Positions 8,325-17,156 of a stretch of 64,000 nucleotides of DNA are shown here, in pieces. Under the pieces are notes generated by a model, which saw only the letters and a list, made by a program, of their open reading frames with translations, did no database searches and had not been told where the DNA came from. A program made the translations under genes and the position numbers. Each line of letters begins with the position of its first letter. The stretch's first letter is position 1. Origin of the DNA: Arsenicitalea aurantiaca (GTDB lineage Bacteria > Pseudomonadota > Alphaproteobacteria > Rhizobiales > Devosiaceae); the NCBI RefSeq assembly GCF_003994485.1, contig NZ_RZNJ01000003.1, forward strand, positions 434,525 through 498,524. Reading direction: 5' to 3'.

Positions 8325-9439
8325 CATATGAGGCTGAAGGGCCGGAAGTGCTTGGAGAGCTTCAGGGTCTGCGCCTGATAGTTCGAGCCCAGCCCCGCGC
8401 CGTAGAGCCGGTCGGGCGCTTCGGCGAGACGTTCGTAGACCAGCCGTCCGATGATCTGGCCATGCCCGAGCAGGAACGGCACTTCGCGGCTCCGCACCTC
8501 GAGCACCGCATGGCTCCCCGTGCCGCCCGCGGCCGAATGCCCGAAGCCCGGATCGAAGAAGCCCGCGTAGTGGACGCGGAATTCGCCCACCAGCGGATCG
8601 AAAGGCACCATTTCAGCGGCATGGCTCGGGGGCACGTGCACGGCCTCCCGGCTGACGAGGATATAGAACTCGTCAGGATCGAGGATCAGCTCGTCCTTCC
8701 CGCGATTGATGAGCGGGTCCCAGAAGTCGAGGACGTCGAGCGCGTCCTTCTTGTCGACATCGATCACCGCGGAATGGCGCTTGGAGCGGAAGCCGACGAG
8801 CCCGCCGCGATCTGCGCCCTTGAGGTCGATCGAGAGCGAGACACCCTCCCCCACCTGCTGGTCGGCGTCATAGACCAGCGTCTCCGCCTTGTGCAGCGCC
8901 AGATGCTCGGCGAGCGTCAGGCGGCTGTCGCCCATCCGGAAGCGCATCTGCGAGAGGCGCGAGCCTTCGCGCACGAGGACCGGGAAGGTGCGGGGGCTGA
9001 CCTCGAGGTAGAGAGGGCCCTGATAGCCTGCAGGCATGGTATCGAAACCCTGCGCCCGATCCCCGATCACCCGGGTGAAGACGTCGAGGCGGCCCGTCGA
9101 ACTCTTGGGGTTGGCACCCGCAGCGACGCCGGGGGGCAATGACAGGCTTTCCTGCAGCGGCACGAGATAGACGCAGCCCCGCTCGAGCACGGCGCCTGCG
9201 GTCAGGTCGATCTCGTGGAGCTTGAGGCTGTCGATGCGCTCGGCAACGGTGCGGTCGGGCCCGGGCAGGAAACTGGAGCGGACACGGAACGCCCGATCCC
9301 CAAGGCGCAGGTCGAGGCTCGCCGGCTGCACCTGATCGGCGTCAAATGGACGCCGGGCACCGATATGGCCCTCGGCGTGCAGCCGCTCGATCAGCCGGGC
9401 CGGATAGACCCCGCGCGGCCAAGTGCTCTGGCTTGTCAT
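8324..9439 (-). CDS. dcd: 2'-deoxycytidine 5'-triphosphate deaminase (double-length form)
   Basis: A 371-residue enzyme deaminating dCTP to dUTP for thymidylate synthesis. The length is about twice that of the E. coli enzyme, reflecting two dUTPase/dCTP-deaminase-like halves, as in many alphaproteobacteria. The N-terminal half has the QPASLDLRLG and NPKSSTGRLDVFTRV motifs (nucleotide binding and the conserved S-S-T-G-R-L/D). The C-terminal half repeats the fold, with PFDPLVGEFRVHYAGFFDPG and GAGLGSNYQ. GGGGG at 9446-9450 favours the ATG at 9439 over the one two codons earlier (9445). It is divergent from metZ. Confidence 0.9.
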   Translation of the reverse strand: MTSQSTWPRGVYPARLIERLHAEGHIGARRPFDADQVQPASLDLRLGDRAFRVRSSFLPGPDRTVAERIDSLKLHEIDLTAGAVLERGCVYLVPLQESLSLPPGVAAGANPKSSTGRLDVFTRVIGDRAQGFDTMPAGYQGPLYLEVSPRTFPVLVREGSRLSQMRFRMGDSRLTLAEHLALHKAETLVYDADQQVGEGVSLSIDLKGADRGGLVGFRSKRHSAVIDVDKKDALDVLDFWDPLINRGKDELILDPDEFYILVSREAVHVPPSHAAEMVPFDPLVGEFRVHYAGFFDPGFGHSAAGGTGSHAVLEVRSREVPFLLGHGQIIGRLVYERLAEAPDRLYGAGLGSNYQAQTLKLSKHFRPFSLI

Positions 9440-9554
9440 AATCATCCCCCGGGGCCCAATCGCGCCTTCGATAGCAACAGAGGCCGCTCTCAGCAATCCC
9501 GGCGAGGATCAGCGCTGATTGACGCAGCACCCGCATCCCCGTAAAACCGGCCCC

Positions 9555-9606
9555 GGTGGTGATTTGGCCGGTCTTGCAGCCACCTAAAACAACTCGCTAA
9601 CAGACC
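9555..9606 (+). promoter_or_regulatory. SAM-II riboswitch controlling metZ
   Basis: The element matches the SAM-II (metA/metZ) aptamer of alphaproteobacteria. Stem P1 is GGTGG (9555-9559) with CCACC (9580-9584), enclosing the conserved TGATTTGGC loop. An A-rich linker (TAAAACAA) and the 3' strand CTCGCTAACAGACC follow. GGTCT (9570-9574) can pair with AGACC (9602-9606) to form the pseudoknot. S-adenosylmethionine binding is expected to switch off the sulfhydrylase gene. A terminator lies directly downstream. Confidence 0.85.
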
Positions 9607-9611
9607 GTTCT

Positions 9612-9641
9612 ACCGGCCGCAGGAATGCGTGCCGGTTTTTT
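9612..9641 (+). terminator. Riboswitch-controlled intrinsic terminator before metZ
   Basis: ACCGGC (9612-9617) pairs with GCCGGT (9631-9636), with an inner CGC/GCG, and six T residues follow at 9636-9641. The 5' arm ACCGGCC (9612-9618) is also complementary to GGCCGGT (9566-9572) inside the aptamer loop. That gives a simple antiterminator alternative to termination when ligand is absent. The switch mechanism is inference from these pairings. Confidence 0.8.
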
Positions 9642-9656
9642 CGTTTCGAGGGTTCG

Positions 9657-10862
9657 ATGTCCAGAAAGAACAATCCGCTGAGCGACCCGACGCGCCGCTC
9701 GCCCGAAACCCAGCTTGTGCACGGGGGCACCGAGCGCTCGCCTTTCGGCGAAACCTCCGAAGCGATGTTCATGAACTCGGGCTACATCTACCCGAGCTCG
9801 GCCGCCGCCGAGGCGCGCTTCAAGGGCGACGACCCCGGCTATATCTATTCGCGCTTCTCCAACCCGACCGTCGAGATGTTCCAGACGCGCATGGCGCTGC
9901 TCGAAGGCGCCGAGGCCGCGCGCGGCCTTGCAACCGGCATGGCGGCGGTCACCACCGCGCTGATGAGCCAGCTGCGGGCCGGCGACCATGTCGTCTCGGC
10001 GCGCGCCCTCTTTGGGTCCTGCCGCTACGTTGTCGAAGATTATCTGCCCCGCTGGGGGATCGAGTCGACGCTCGTCGACGGACGCGATCCGGCCAATTTT
10101 GCTGCCGCGATGCGCCCCAACACCCGCGCGGTATTCCTCGAAAGCCCGACAAACCCCACGCTCGAACTGGTCGACATCGCCGCCGTTGCCGAGATCGCGC
10201 ACGCCCATGGGGCCGTGCTGATCGTCGATAACGTCTTTGCGACGCCGATCTGGCAGTCCCCGCTCGCGCTCGGGGCCGACCTCGTCGTCTATTCGGCGAC
10301 AAAGCACATAGACGGTCAGGGCCGCGCCATGGGCGGGGTGATCCTCGGTTCGGCTGAACTGATCGGTGGGGACATCCACACCTTCATCCGCCAGACGGGC
10401 CCCTCGATGAGCCCGTTCAACGCCTGGGTGATGCTGAAGGGTCTCGAAACGCTCAATCTGCGCGTGCGGCAGATGACCGAGAGCGCCGCGCGGGTCGCCG
10501 ATTTCCTCGGCCAGCACGAAAAGATCGCGCGCGTCCTCTACCCGCACCATCCCGACCATCCGCAATACGAGCTTGGCAAGCGCCAGATGCGGGCGGGCTC
10601 GAGCCTCGTTGCCTTCGAAGTCAAGGGCGGGCAGACCGAGGCTTTCCGCCTTGCCGATGCGCTCGCGGTGATCCTCATTTCCAACAATCTGGGCGATGCC
10701 AAGTCGATCATCACGCACCCCACGACAACGACGCATCAGCGGCTTGCCGAAGAGGTGCGCCTTGAATCCGGCATCACTCCGGGCCTGTTGCGGCTTTCGG
10801 TGGGGCTCGAAAGCGCCGACGACCTGATTGCCGACCTCGACTACGGGCTCTCCCAGATCTAG
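9657..10862 (+). CDS. metZ: O-succinylhomoserine sulfhydrylase
   Basis: A 401-residue PLP enzyme of the Cys/Met metabolism family, making homocysteine from O-succinylhomoserine and sulfide in methionine synthesis. The PLP-lysine segment is YSATKHIDGQGRAMGG, and the family motifs YSRFSNPTVEMFQ, ESPTNPTLELVDI and LSVGLESADDLIADL are present. Length is typical. GAGGG precedes the ATG. The SAM-II riboswitch and terminator upstream agree with feedback control by S-adenosylmethionine. The stop overlaps the stop of the convergent phosphatidyltransferase gene in a CTAG. Confidence 0.93.
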   Translation: MSRKNNPLSDPTRRSPETQLVHGGTERSPFGETSEAMFMNSGYIYPSSAAAEARFKGDDPGYIYSRFSNPTVEMFQTRMALLEGAEAARGLATGMAAVTTALMSQLRAGDHVVSARALFGSCRYVVEDYLPRWGIESTLVDGRDPANFAAAMRPNTRAVFLESPTNPTLELVDIAAVAEIAHAHGAVLIVDNVFATPIWQSPLALGADLVVYSATKHIDGQGRAMGGVILGSAELIGGDIHTFIRQTGPSMSPFNAWVMLKGLETLNLRVRQMTESAARVADFLGQHEKIARVLYPHHPDHPQYELGKRQMRAGSSLVAFEVKGGQTEAFRLADALAVILISNNLGDAKSIITHPTTTTHQRLAEEVRLESGITPGLLRLSVGLESADDLIADLDYGLSQI

Positions 10863-11473
10863 GGACGGGATCCGAAGATCTTCCAGGCGAGCATGACGCG
10901 GCTGGCTGTCGTTACGAGACAGCCGGCCGCGAACACCAGCGCCAGGAGCCAGAACCAGTCCGGCCAGATCACGAAGGCGATGAAAAAAGCGATGGTCTCG
11001 GTGCCCTCGAGAAGGCCGCCGGTGAAATAGAGCGTCTTCAGCCCCCGCGCGTCGGTGCTCATGCGGCGCCGCTCGGCGAGCACCGCGTAGCCGAGAAAAC
11101 TCGTCCCATTGACGTAGAAGGCCGCGAGCAGAAGCGCTGCGGCAAGCCCGTTCTGGGCCGGATCGTGGATCGCGAAGGCGAGCGGCACCGCGCCATAGAA
11201 GGCGAAGTCGCAGGCAATGTCGAGAAACCCGCCGAAATCGGTCACGCCGTTCCGGCGTGCGACGGCCCCGTCGAGCCCATCGAGAAGCCGCGACACGATA
11301 ACGAGAACAAGGGCGAGCACGAACCAGCCCAGGCCGATTGCGATCGCCGCGCCGAGACCGATGACGAGCCCGGCCAGGGTCACCTGGTTGGCTCCGATGC
11401 CGGCATCGGCCAGAGCCCGACCCGCCCGGTCGAGGGGCGGGTCGATCAACCTGCGCATATGTGTGTCGAGCAC
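10859..11473 (-). CDS. CDP-alcohol phosphatidyltransferase family membrane protein
   Basis: A 204-residue membrane enzyme that would transfer a phosphatidyl or similar phospho-alcohol group from a CDP-linked donor; the acceptor is not predictable. The catalytic signature D-G-L-D-G-A-V-A-R-x5-D-F-G-G-F-L-D-I-A-C-D (about residues 56-81) is complete. Several hydrophobic helices follow. I chose a GTG start (11473) because GGGGGA lies about 5 bases upstream and the product then opens MLDTHMRRLIDPPLDR, matching homologues. The longer frame runs into hslO in another reading frame. It is the last gene of the argD-argF-hslO run. Confidence 0.85.
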   Translation of the reverse strand: MLDTHMRRLIDPPLDRAGRALADAGIGANQVTLAGLVIGLGAAIAIGLGWFVLALVLVIVSRLLDGLDGAVARRNGVTDFGGFLDIACDFAFYGAVPLAFAIHDPAQNGLAAALLLAAFYVNGTSFLGYAVLAERRRMSTDARGLKTLYFTGGLLEGTETIAFFIAFVIWPDWFWLLALVFAAGCLVTTASRVMLAWKIFGSRP

Positions 11474-11555
11474 GTCTTCCCCCGGATCACGCGGCCCGAA
11501 GGTGCCACCCGCTTGCCCGTTCCGCCAGTGCATTGCCGCAGAAGTGAGGCGCCGC

Positions 11556-12554
11556 TCAGTGCTCGGTTTCGAACTCGTGCGGCTTGAAGTGGTAGTCGGC
11601 CGAGCAGAACTCGCAGACCACTTCGATCTCGCCATCGACGACCATGTCGGCGCGTTCCTCGGAGGTGAAGCTGTCGCGCAGCATCGCCTCGATCCGCTCG
11701 GCCGAGCAGGTGCACCGCTCCTCGAGGGCGATGGGATCGAACACCCGCACGCCCGTCTCGTGGTAGAGGCGGAAGAGCAGCCGCTCGGGCGACACTTCCG
11801 GATCGGCAAGTTCGACGTCATCCAACGTACCCAGCAACGCCTTGGTCTGGGCCCATTTGTCGCTCTCGACGAAATCGGGATCGCTGGTCTCGGGATTGTC
11901 GAAATCCCCGTCTCCAGGCAGGTCCGGCATGGTCTGTCCGCCATGGGGCGGCATGTGCTGCACGAGTACGCCGCCGGCTCGCCATGAAGGCTGGCCACCG
12001 CGCTCGGTCAGCTCGGCGACTGCAAGCCGCACGAGGGTAGGGATCTGCTCGGATTGCTGGAAATAGACATGCGCCACGTCCTCGAGCGTACCGCCATCGA
12101 GCGCGACGATGCCCTGATAGCGTTCCATGTGGACGCCCTGGTCGACCGTCATCGCCAGGTGCCCCTTGCCGAGCAGCTGGTGGGGGCGGGTTTCGCCGCG
12201 CGCGATGGCCTGCTGCACCAGATCGGCATCGAAGCGGGCATAGCCGCGCAGCCCGTCGGGTGCGTCGAGGTCGACCACAATGAGATTGACCGGACCATCG
12301 GTCTGGGTCTGGAGGATGAAGCGGCCCTCGAACTTGAGCGCCGAGCCGATCAGCGCGGCAAGCACGACCGCTTCCCCCAGGAGCCGAGCGACGGGCTCGG
12401 GGTAGGCATGCCGGCTCAGAATGGAATCGAGTGCCTCGCCGAGCCGCACGACGCGCCCGCGCCCATCGAGCGCCTCGAGCGCAAAGGGCACCACCACGTC
12501 ATCGCCGCTCTCGGGGCGGTCGAGCCCGAAGCCCGACAATTGGGATTGTGTCAT
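11556..12554 (-). CDS. hslO: Hsp33 redox-regulated molecular chaperone
   Basis: A 332-residue cytoplasmic holdase activated by oxidation. The zinc/redox switch near the C-terminus is intact: C-T-C (ERCTCSAERIE) and C-E-F-C. The N-terminal substrate-binding part has the family segments VVLAALIGSALKFEGRF and YARFDAD. The ATG overlaps the argF stop by one base (TGATG), so translation is coupled to argF. The arrangement argD-argF-hslO is common in rhizobial relatives. Confidence 0.93.
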   Translation of the reverse strand: MTQSQLSGFGLDRPESGDDVVVPFALEALDGRGRVVRLGEALDSILSRHAYPEPVARLLGEAVVLAALIGSALKFEGRFILQTQTDGPVNLIVVDLDAPDGLRGYARFDADLVQQAIARGETRPHQLLGKGHLAMTVDQGVHMERYQGIVALDGGTLEDVAHVYFQQSEQIPTLVRLAVAELTERGGQPSWRAGGVLVQHMPPHGGQTMPDLPGDGDFDNPETSDPDFVESDKWAQTKALLGTLDDVELADPEVSPERLLFRLYHETGVRVFDPIALEERCTCSAERIEAMLRDSFTSEERADMVVDGEIEVVCEFCSADYHFKPHEFETEH

Positions 12555-13480
12555 CAGACCGTTTCGATCCCGAACGCCCAGCACAGGATCGCCTTTTGTG
12601 CGTGAAGTCTGTTCTCGGCTTCATCGAATACGACCGATTGGGGCCCATCGAGGACCTCGTCGGTGACTTCGTCGCCGCGGTGAGCGGGCAGGCAATGCAT
12701 GAAGAGCGCATCGGCTTTCGCCCGGGCCATTAGATTGGTGTCGACCCGGTAGGGTTTCAAGACCCGCCTGCGCTCGGCCGCGTCGGTGTCGCCCATCGAG
12801 ACCCAGGTGTCGGTAAGCACCAGATCCGCACCGGTCACCGCTTCGTCTGGATCCTCGATGAGCCGCACGGCGCTGCCGGCCTTTCGGATGTCGTCCATCA
12901 GGTCCTTTTCGGGCCAGTATTCCTCAGGCACCGCGATGGTGAGCGTGCAACCGAAGAGCTCGGCCGCGTTCACCCAGGAATGGAGCACGTTGTTGCTGTC
13001 CCCGACCCACGCCACGTTCGCGCCCCGGATCGAGCCGCGATGCTCCTCGAAGGTCATGAGATCGGCCATGACCTGGCAGGGATGCCCGCGCCGGGTCAGC
13101 CCGTTGATCACCGGCACGCTCGAGGCGCCCGCGAGCTCCAGCAGATCGGCGTGGCTCAGGATGCGGATCATGATCGCATCGACATAGCGCGACATCACGC
13201 GCGCCGTGTCTTCGAGCGTCTCCTCGCGGGAAAGCTGCATTTCCTGCCCGGTGAGGATGATCGTCTCCCCGCCGAGCTGGCGCATCCCGACGTCGAACGA
13301 GACGCGGGTGCGGGTGGACTGGCGCTCGAAGATCATGGCGAGCGACTTGTCCTTGAGCAGCAGCGGGCGATCGCCCTTGTGCAGGCGGGCCTTCAGCTCC
13401 ACTGCGACATCGAGCATGCCGCGCAGTTCGTCATAGGTGAAGTCGTCGATATTCAGGAAATGTCTTGGGGTGCCGGTCAT
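12554..13480 (-). CDS. argF: Ornithine carbamoyltransferase
   Basis: A 308-residue cytoplasmic enzyme making citrulline from ornithine and carbamoyl phosphate in arginine synthesis. The carbamoyl phosphate loop S-T-R-T-R ([15 protein letters not shown]), the HPCQ motif ([12 protein letters not shown]) and the ornithine-binding cysteine loop HCLPAHRG are all present. The ATG at 13480 gives the usual start [11 protein letters not shown]; the frame open further upstream lacks homology. It sits downstream of argD and is coupled to hslO. Confidence 0.95.
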   Translation of the reverse strand: MTGTPRHFLNIDDFTYDELRGMLDVAVELKARLHKGDRPLLLKDKSLAMIFERQSTRTRVSFDVGMRQLGGETIILTGQEMQLSREETLEDTARVMSRYVDAIMIRILSHADLLELAGASSVPVINGLTRRGHPCQVMADLMTFEEHRGSIRGANVAWVGDSNNVLHSWVNAAELFGCTLTIAVPEEYWPEKDLMDDIRKAGSAVRLIEDPDEAVTGADLVLTDTWVSMGDTDAAERRRVLKPYRVDTNLMARAKADALFMHCLPAHRGDEVTDEVLDGPQSVVFDEAENRLHAQKAILCWAFGIETV

Positions 13481-13517
13481 GGTGTGGTCCGGTTCCTTTA
13501 ACGGATGAATGAAAGGC

Positions 13518-14708
13518 TTATTGCGCGGCGGCGGACTCGGCCTCGATGGCGGCAAAGGCATCGGCGAGCTTGCCGGCAGCTTCGGCGATATCGGCCTCGG
13601 TGGCAATCAGCGGGGGAATGAGGCGCAGCACGTTGTCGCCGGCCCCGATCGCCAGCATGTGGTGATCGTCACGAAGCCGCGCGACGAACTCGCGCACCGG
13701 CGGGGTGATCTTGATGCCGGCGAGCAGGCCCTTGCCCCTCAGTTCGAGCACGTATTGCGGGTAGCGCTGGGCGAGCTGCTGCAGATGCCAGGCGAGCTTC
13801 TGGCCCATGGCGTGCACGTTCTCGATGAAACCGGGCTCGAGAATGCGATCGAGCACCGCATTGCCCACGGCGCTGGCGAGCGGATTGCCGCCATAGGTCG
13901 AGCCATGCGTGCCCGGCACCATGGATTTGGCGACTTCGGCCGTCGCAAGGCAGGCGCCGAGCGGGAACCCGCCGCCAATGCCCTTGGCAACCGCCATGAT
14001 GTCGGGCGTGATCCCCGACCACTCATAGGCAAAGAGCTTTCCGGTCCGCCCGTAGCCGCACTGCACCTCGTCGAGCACCAGCAGCATGCCGTGCTGGTCG
14101 CAGAGCGCGCGCAGGCCGCGCATGAACTCTGTCGTCATGGCCGTAACCCCGCCCTCGCCCTGCACGGGCTCGATGAGGATGGCGCAGGTCTTGGGCGTGA
14201 TCGCCGCCTCGACGGCCGCCAGGTCGCCTGGGGCGACATGGACGAAGCCGGGCGCCGCCGGCCCAAAACCCTCGATATAGCTTGGATTGCCACCCGCCGC
14301 GATCGTGCCGAGCGTCCGGCCGTGAAAGGCGCCGGTAAAGGCGATGATCTCGTAGCGGTCCTTCTCGCCCTTGTCGAAGAAATAGCGCCGGGCGGTCTTG
14401 ATCGCGCATTCGAGCGCTTCGGCGCCCGAATTGCCGAAGAACACCGCATCGGCGAAGGTGGCATCGACGAGCCGCTGGCCGAGCCGCTCCTGCTCGGTGA
14501 TGGTGAAGACGTTGGAGGTGTGCCAGACCTTGTCCGCGGCAGCCTTCAGCGCCGCCACCAGGTGCGGGTCGCCATGCCCGAGGGCGTTGACCGCGATGCC
14601 TGAGTGGAAATCGAGATAGGGCGTACCGTCCTGGCTATACAGGCGCATACCCTCGCCCCGCTCGAAGGCGAGTTCGGACCGGGCATAGGTGCCATAGAGC
14701 GCGGACAT
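13518..14708 (-). CDS. argD: Acetylornithine aminotransferase
   Basis: A 396-residue class-III PLP aminotransferase acting on N-acetylglutamate semialdehyde (and probably succinyldiaminopimelate). The PLP lysine lies in [13 protein letters not shown]. Other class motifs are [23 protein letters not shown] and [17 protein letters not shown]. The ATG at 14708 is preceded by AAGGA. It is first in the run argD-argF-hslO-phosphatidyltransferase, transcribed away from gcrA. Confidence 0.94.
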   Translation of the reverse strand: MSALYGTYARSELAFERGEGMRLYSQDGTPYLDFHSGIAVNALGHGDPHLVAALKAAADKVWHTSNVFTITEQERLGQRLVDATFADAVFFGNSGAEALECAIKTARRYFFDKGEKDRYEIIAFTGAFHGRTLGTIAAGGNPSYIEGFGPAAPGFVHVAPGDLAAVEAAITPKTCAILIEPVQGEGGVTAMTTEFMRGLRALCDQHGMLLVLDEVQCGYGRTGKLFAYEWSGITPDIMAVAKGIGGGFPLGACLATAEVAKSMVPGTHGSTYGGNPLASAVGNAVLDRILEPGFIENVHAMGQKLAWHLQQLAQRYPQYVLELRGKGLLAGIKITPPVREFVARLRDDHHMLAIGAGDNVLRLIPPLIATEADIAEAAGKLADAFAAIEAESAAAQ

Positions 14709-15066
14709 GGTGTGCTTTCCTTCTCGAAGCCTGTTGCAAAAGACCCACAAAAACCAAAAACGCGCGACCCATTTGCGGCGCGCGGTGGGCAAAACTCATG
14801 CGCAAAATGCCCCGAAATGTCAATCTTGCTGCCCAAGTCGCTGATTTGACTCAGCCTTCCCCGGCAGCCGGAGCGCGCTGCCCTTTTCGGGGGAAAGTGC
14901 CCCCCGACTCTTGCAACGGATTCCGGCCGCCGTGTAATATCCCGGTCATTGGGACACGATATCTCGTGTGGCGGACCCCATCGACCTACGATGCGTAGTG
15001 TACGGCTGCCGGACCGGCTGGCGGCACGTTGAGGGAGTCCGACGAACCGAAATTAGGAGCATGAGC
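14709..15066. promoter_or_regulatory. Divergent argD/gcrA intergenic region with four GANTC sites
   Basis: This 358-base gap must hold promoters for both divergent genes. It contains four GANTC sequences, the CcrM methylation target: 14848-14852, 14906-14910, 14919-14923 and 15035-15039. GcrA proteins act at methylated GANTC promoters, so autoregulation or timing by methylation is possible. Short open frames in the gap lack ribosome sites and family features. I see no convincing -35/-10 pair. Confidence 0.5.
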
Positions 15067-15633
15067 GTGGGCTGGACTGAAGAACGCGTGGAGCTGTTGA
15101 AGAAACTCTGGATGGAAGGTCTGAGCGCGAGCCAGATCGCCGGGGTTCTGGGCGAAGGGGTGACCCGCAACGCGGTGATCGGCAAGGTTCATCGCCTCAA
15201 GCTTTCTGGACGCTCCAAGCCCGCCAGCGCCGCGCCGCGCGTGCGCACCACGCCGCGCACGCCTGCGCGACGCATCAGCACGGGCGCTTCTGCTGCACCC
15301 AGCGCACCGCGGCCCATGGGCACAGGCGGCAGCAGCGCCGGCATGGTCAAGCAGCGCACCATGGTGAGCGCGCCGATGCAGGGCGCCACTGCCCTCAAGA
15401 TTGCCGAAGAGATGGAACAGGAAATCGAGATCGCCCCGCAGGCCGAGCCCTTCGTGCCCGAAGCCAACCGCATCAGCCTGTTGGGGCTCAACGAGCACAC
15501 CTGCAAATGGCCGATCGGCGACCCGCTGTCGGCAGGCTTCTATTTCTGCGGCCAGCATTCCGAAGACGGCAAGCCCTATTGCGAATTCCACGCCCGCCGG
15601 GCCTATCATCAGGTTGACCGCAAGAAGCGCTGA
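15067..15633 (+). CDS. gcrA: GcrA cell cycle regulator
   Basis: An alphaproteobacterial transcription factor that works with sigma-70 RNA polymerase at promoters carrying methylated GANTC sites. The N-terminal helix-turn-helix region reads WTEERVELLKKLW...SASQIAGVLG...TRNAVIGKVHRL. A disordered Ala/Pro/Thr linker follows. The C-terminal Cys/His part (CKWPIGDP, FCGQH, YCEFHARRAYH) is typical. A GTG start at 15067 gives 188 residues, a 7-base spacing from AGGAG (15055-15059) and the family-like opening M-G-W-T-E-E-R-V. The ATG at 15061 is only one base from AGGAG, but cannot be excluded. Confidence 0.92.
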   Translation: MGWTEERVELLKKLWMEGLSASQIAGVLGEGVTRNAVIGKVHRLKLSGRSKPASAAPRVRTTPRTPARRISTGASAAPSAPRPMGTGGSSAGMVKQRTMVSAPMQGATALKIAEEMEQEIEIAPQAEPFVPEANRISLLGLNEHTCKWPIGDPLSAGFYFCGQHSEDGKPYCEFHARRAYHQVDRKKR

Positions 15634-15660
15634 GGCGCTTCACCAACGGGAGACGACAGC

Positions 15661-15686
15661 AAAAACCCCGGCCGCGGCCGGGGTTT
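15661..15686. terminator. Bidirectional terminator between gcrA and phoB
   Basis: A near-perfect palindrome has arms AAACCCCGGCC (15663-15673) and GGCCGGGGTTT (15676-15686), with an A-run on one side and a T-run on the other. It sits between two convergent stops and can serve both transcripts. Confidence 0.85.
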
Positions 15687-15717
15687 CGCATTCTGGCGCT
15701 CGAACCAGACGGCCGGA

Positions 15718-16416
15718 CTAGGTCGCCGCGAACTGCTCGTCGAAGGCGTAGCCTGCCCCGCGCACGGTACGGATCGGATCGGCCTGCCGGCCCCGATTGA
15801 TCGCCTTGCGCAGCCGGCCGACATGCACATCGACCGTCCGCTCGTCCACATAGACGTCATTGCCCCAGACCCCGTCGAGCAATTGCTCGCGGCTGTAGAC
15901 GCGTCCGGGATGGCGCATCAGATATTCGAGCAGGCGATATTCGGTCGGCCCCAGATGGATCTCGCGGCCAGCCCGGCGCACCCGATGGCTCGTCCGGTCG
16001 ATCTCGAGATCGCCGGCCTTGAGGACCGCAGCGACGAGCTGGGGGCTCGACCGGCGCAGCAGCGCATTGATGCGCGCGATGAGCTCGGGGATGGAGAAGG
16101 GCTTGACCACATAGTCGTCGGCGCCCGTCGCGAGCCCGCGCACGCGTTCTTCTTCCTCGCCGCGCGCGGTCAGCATGATGATGGGCACGCGGGCGGTCTC
16201 CTCGCGCGCGCGCCAGCGCCGGCAGAGCTCGATCCCCGAGAGCCCCGGCAGCATCCAGTCGAGCAGGATGAGGTCCGGCACGCGCTCGCGCATCATGTCG
16301 GCAGCCTCGTCCCCGCTTTCGGCCGCGCTCACCACGAAGCCCTCGGCCTCGAGATTGTAGCGCATCATCTCGGCAAGGTCGGCCTCGTCCTCGACGATCA
16401 GGATTGTCCCCGACAT
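15718..16416 (-). CDS. phoB: Phosphate regulon response regulator PhoB
   Basis: A 232-residue OmpR/PhoB-type regulator. The receiver has E9-D10 and phosphoacceptor D53 (LLDWMLPG), with the conserved T (MLTARGEE) and K (DDYVVKPFS). The winged-helix DNA-binding domain occupies about 130-228 (GPTEYRLLEYLMRHPGRVYS, DERTVDVHVGRLRKAI). When phosphorylated by PhoR it binds Pho boxes and activates phosphate uptake genes. It is the last gene of the phosphate locus, 7 bases after phoU. Confidence 0.95.
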   Translation of the reverse strand: MSGTILIVEDEADLAEMMRYNLEAEGFVVSAAESGDEAADMMRERVPDLILLDWMLPGLSGIELCRRWRAREETARVPIIMLTARGEEEERVRGLATGADDYVVKPFSIPELIARINALLRRSSPQLVAAVLKAGDLEIDRTSHRVRRAGREIHLGPTEYRLLEYLMRHPGRVYSREQLLDGVWGNDVYVDERTVDVHVGRLRKAINRGRQADPIRTVRGAGYAFDEQFAAT

Positions 16417-16423
16417 TGGCGTG

Positions 16424-17134
16424 TCAGACCTTGACCTGGGTGCGATGCAGATCCTCGACGGCCGAGGAGAGATGCTTGCCGGTATCGAGGTAATAGGCCG
16501 CCTCGGCGATGTTGGTGGCGTGGTCGCCGACCCGCTCGAGGCTCTTGGCGCAGAACAGCAGATGGGTGCACTGCGTGATGTTGCGCGGATCTTCCATCAT
16601 GTAGGTCAGCAGCTCGCGAAAGAGCGAGGTATGCAGCGCGTCGATCTCGTCGTCGCTGTTGCATACCGCCACGGCAGCCGCCGAATTGCGCTCCGCATAG
16701 GCGTCGAGCGCTGCCTGCAGCTGGTGCAGGATCAGCGTCGTCATATGCTTGACGCCATTATAGAATTTCGGCGCGAGGCTCAGCCCCTCGATCTGCAGCG
16801 AGCGCCGCGAGACCTGCTTGGCCATGTCCCCGACGCGCTCGAGATCGTTGGCGACATGGATCGAGGTGATGATCATCCTGAGGTCGGCGGCCATGGGCTG
16901 GCGCCGGGCGATCATCGAAACCGCCTTCTCGTCGATCCGGCGCTGCATCTCGTCGATCATCTTGTCGCGTGCGATGGTCGCCTGCGCCAGCGGATGATCG
17001 AGCTTCAGCAGCGCCTGGGTGGCGTCCGTCACGGCCGCCTCGACCATCCCGCCCATTTCCGAAATCATCTGGGCCAGCAGGGTCAGTTCTTCCTCGTAGG
17101 AGGAGACGATGTGCTCGTTCTTTGCAGTGGTCAT
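16424..17134 (-). CDS. phoU: Phosphate signalling/transport regulator PhoU
   Basis: A 236-residue cytoplasmic helical protein that links Pst activity to PhoR and restrains Pho signalling when phosphate is plentiful. Two PhoU repeats are visible, with metal-binding-type E/D-x-x-x-D patterns such as ARDKMIDEMQRRIDEKAV and the NDLERVGDMAKQV segment matched later by KSLERVGDHATNI. GGAGA lies upstream of the ATG. It is flanked by pstB and phoB in the usual order. Confidence 0.94.
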   Translation of the reverse strand: MTTAKNEHIVSSYEEELTLLAQMISEMGGMVEAAVTDATQALLKLDHPLAQATIARDKMIDEMQRRIDEKAVSMIARRQPMAADLRMIITSIHVANDLERVGDMAKQVSRRSLQIEGLSLAPKFYNGVKHMTTLILHQLQAALDAYAERNSAAAVAVCNSDDEIDALHTSLFRELLTYMMEDPRNITQCTHLLFCAKSLERVGDHATNIAEAAYYLDTGKHLSSAVEDLHRTQVKV

Positions 17135-17156
17135 GTCATGTCTCCAGGGCGTCCGA

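Noticed and set aside
8270-9142. Long open frame on the plus strand inside the dCTP deaminase gene
   Set aside because: It is antisense to a gene with clear family motifs, has no ribosome site and reflects high-GC third-position bias.
14798-14998. 66-codon frame in the argD/gcrA gap
   Set aside because: No ribosome site, no recognisable domain and composition unlike neighbours; probably non-coding.
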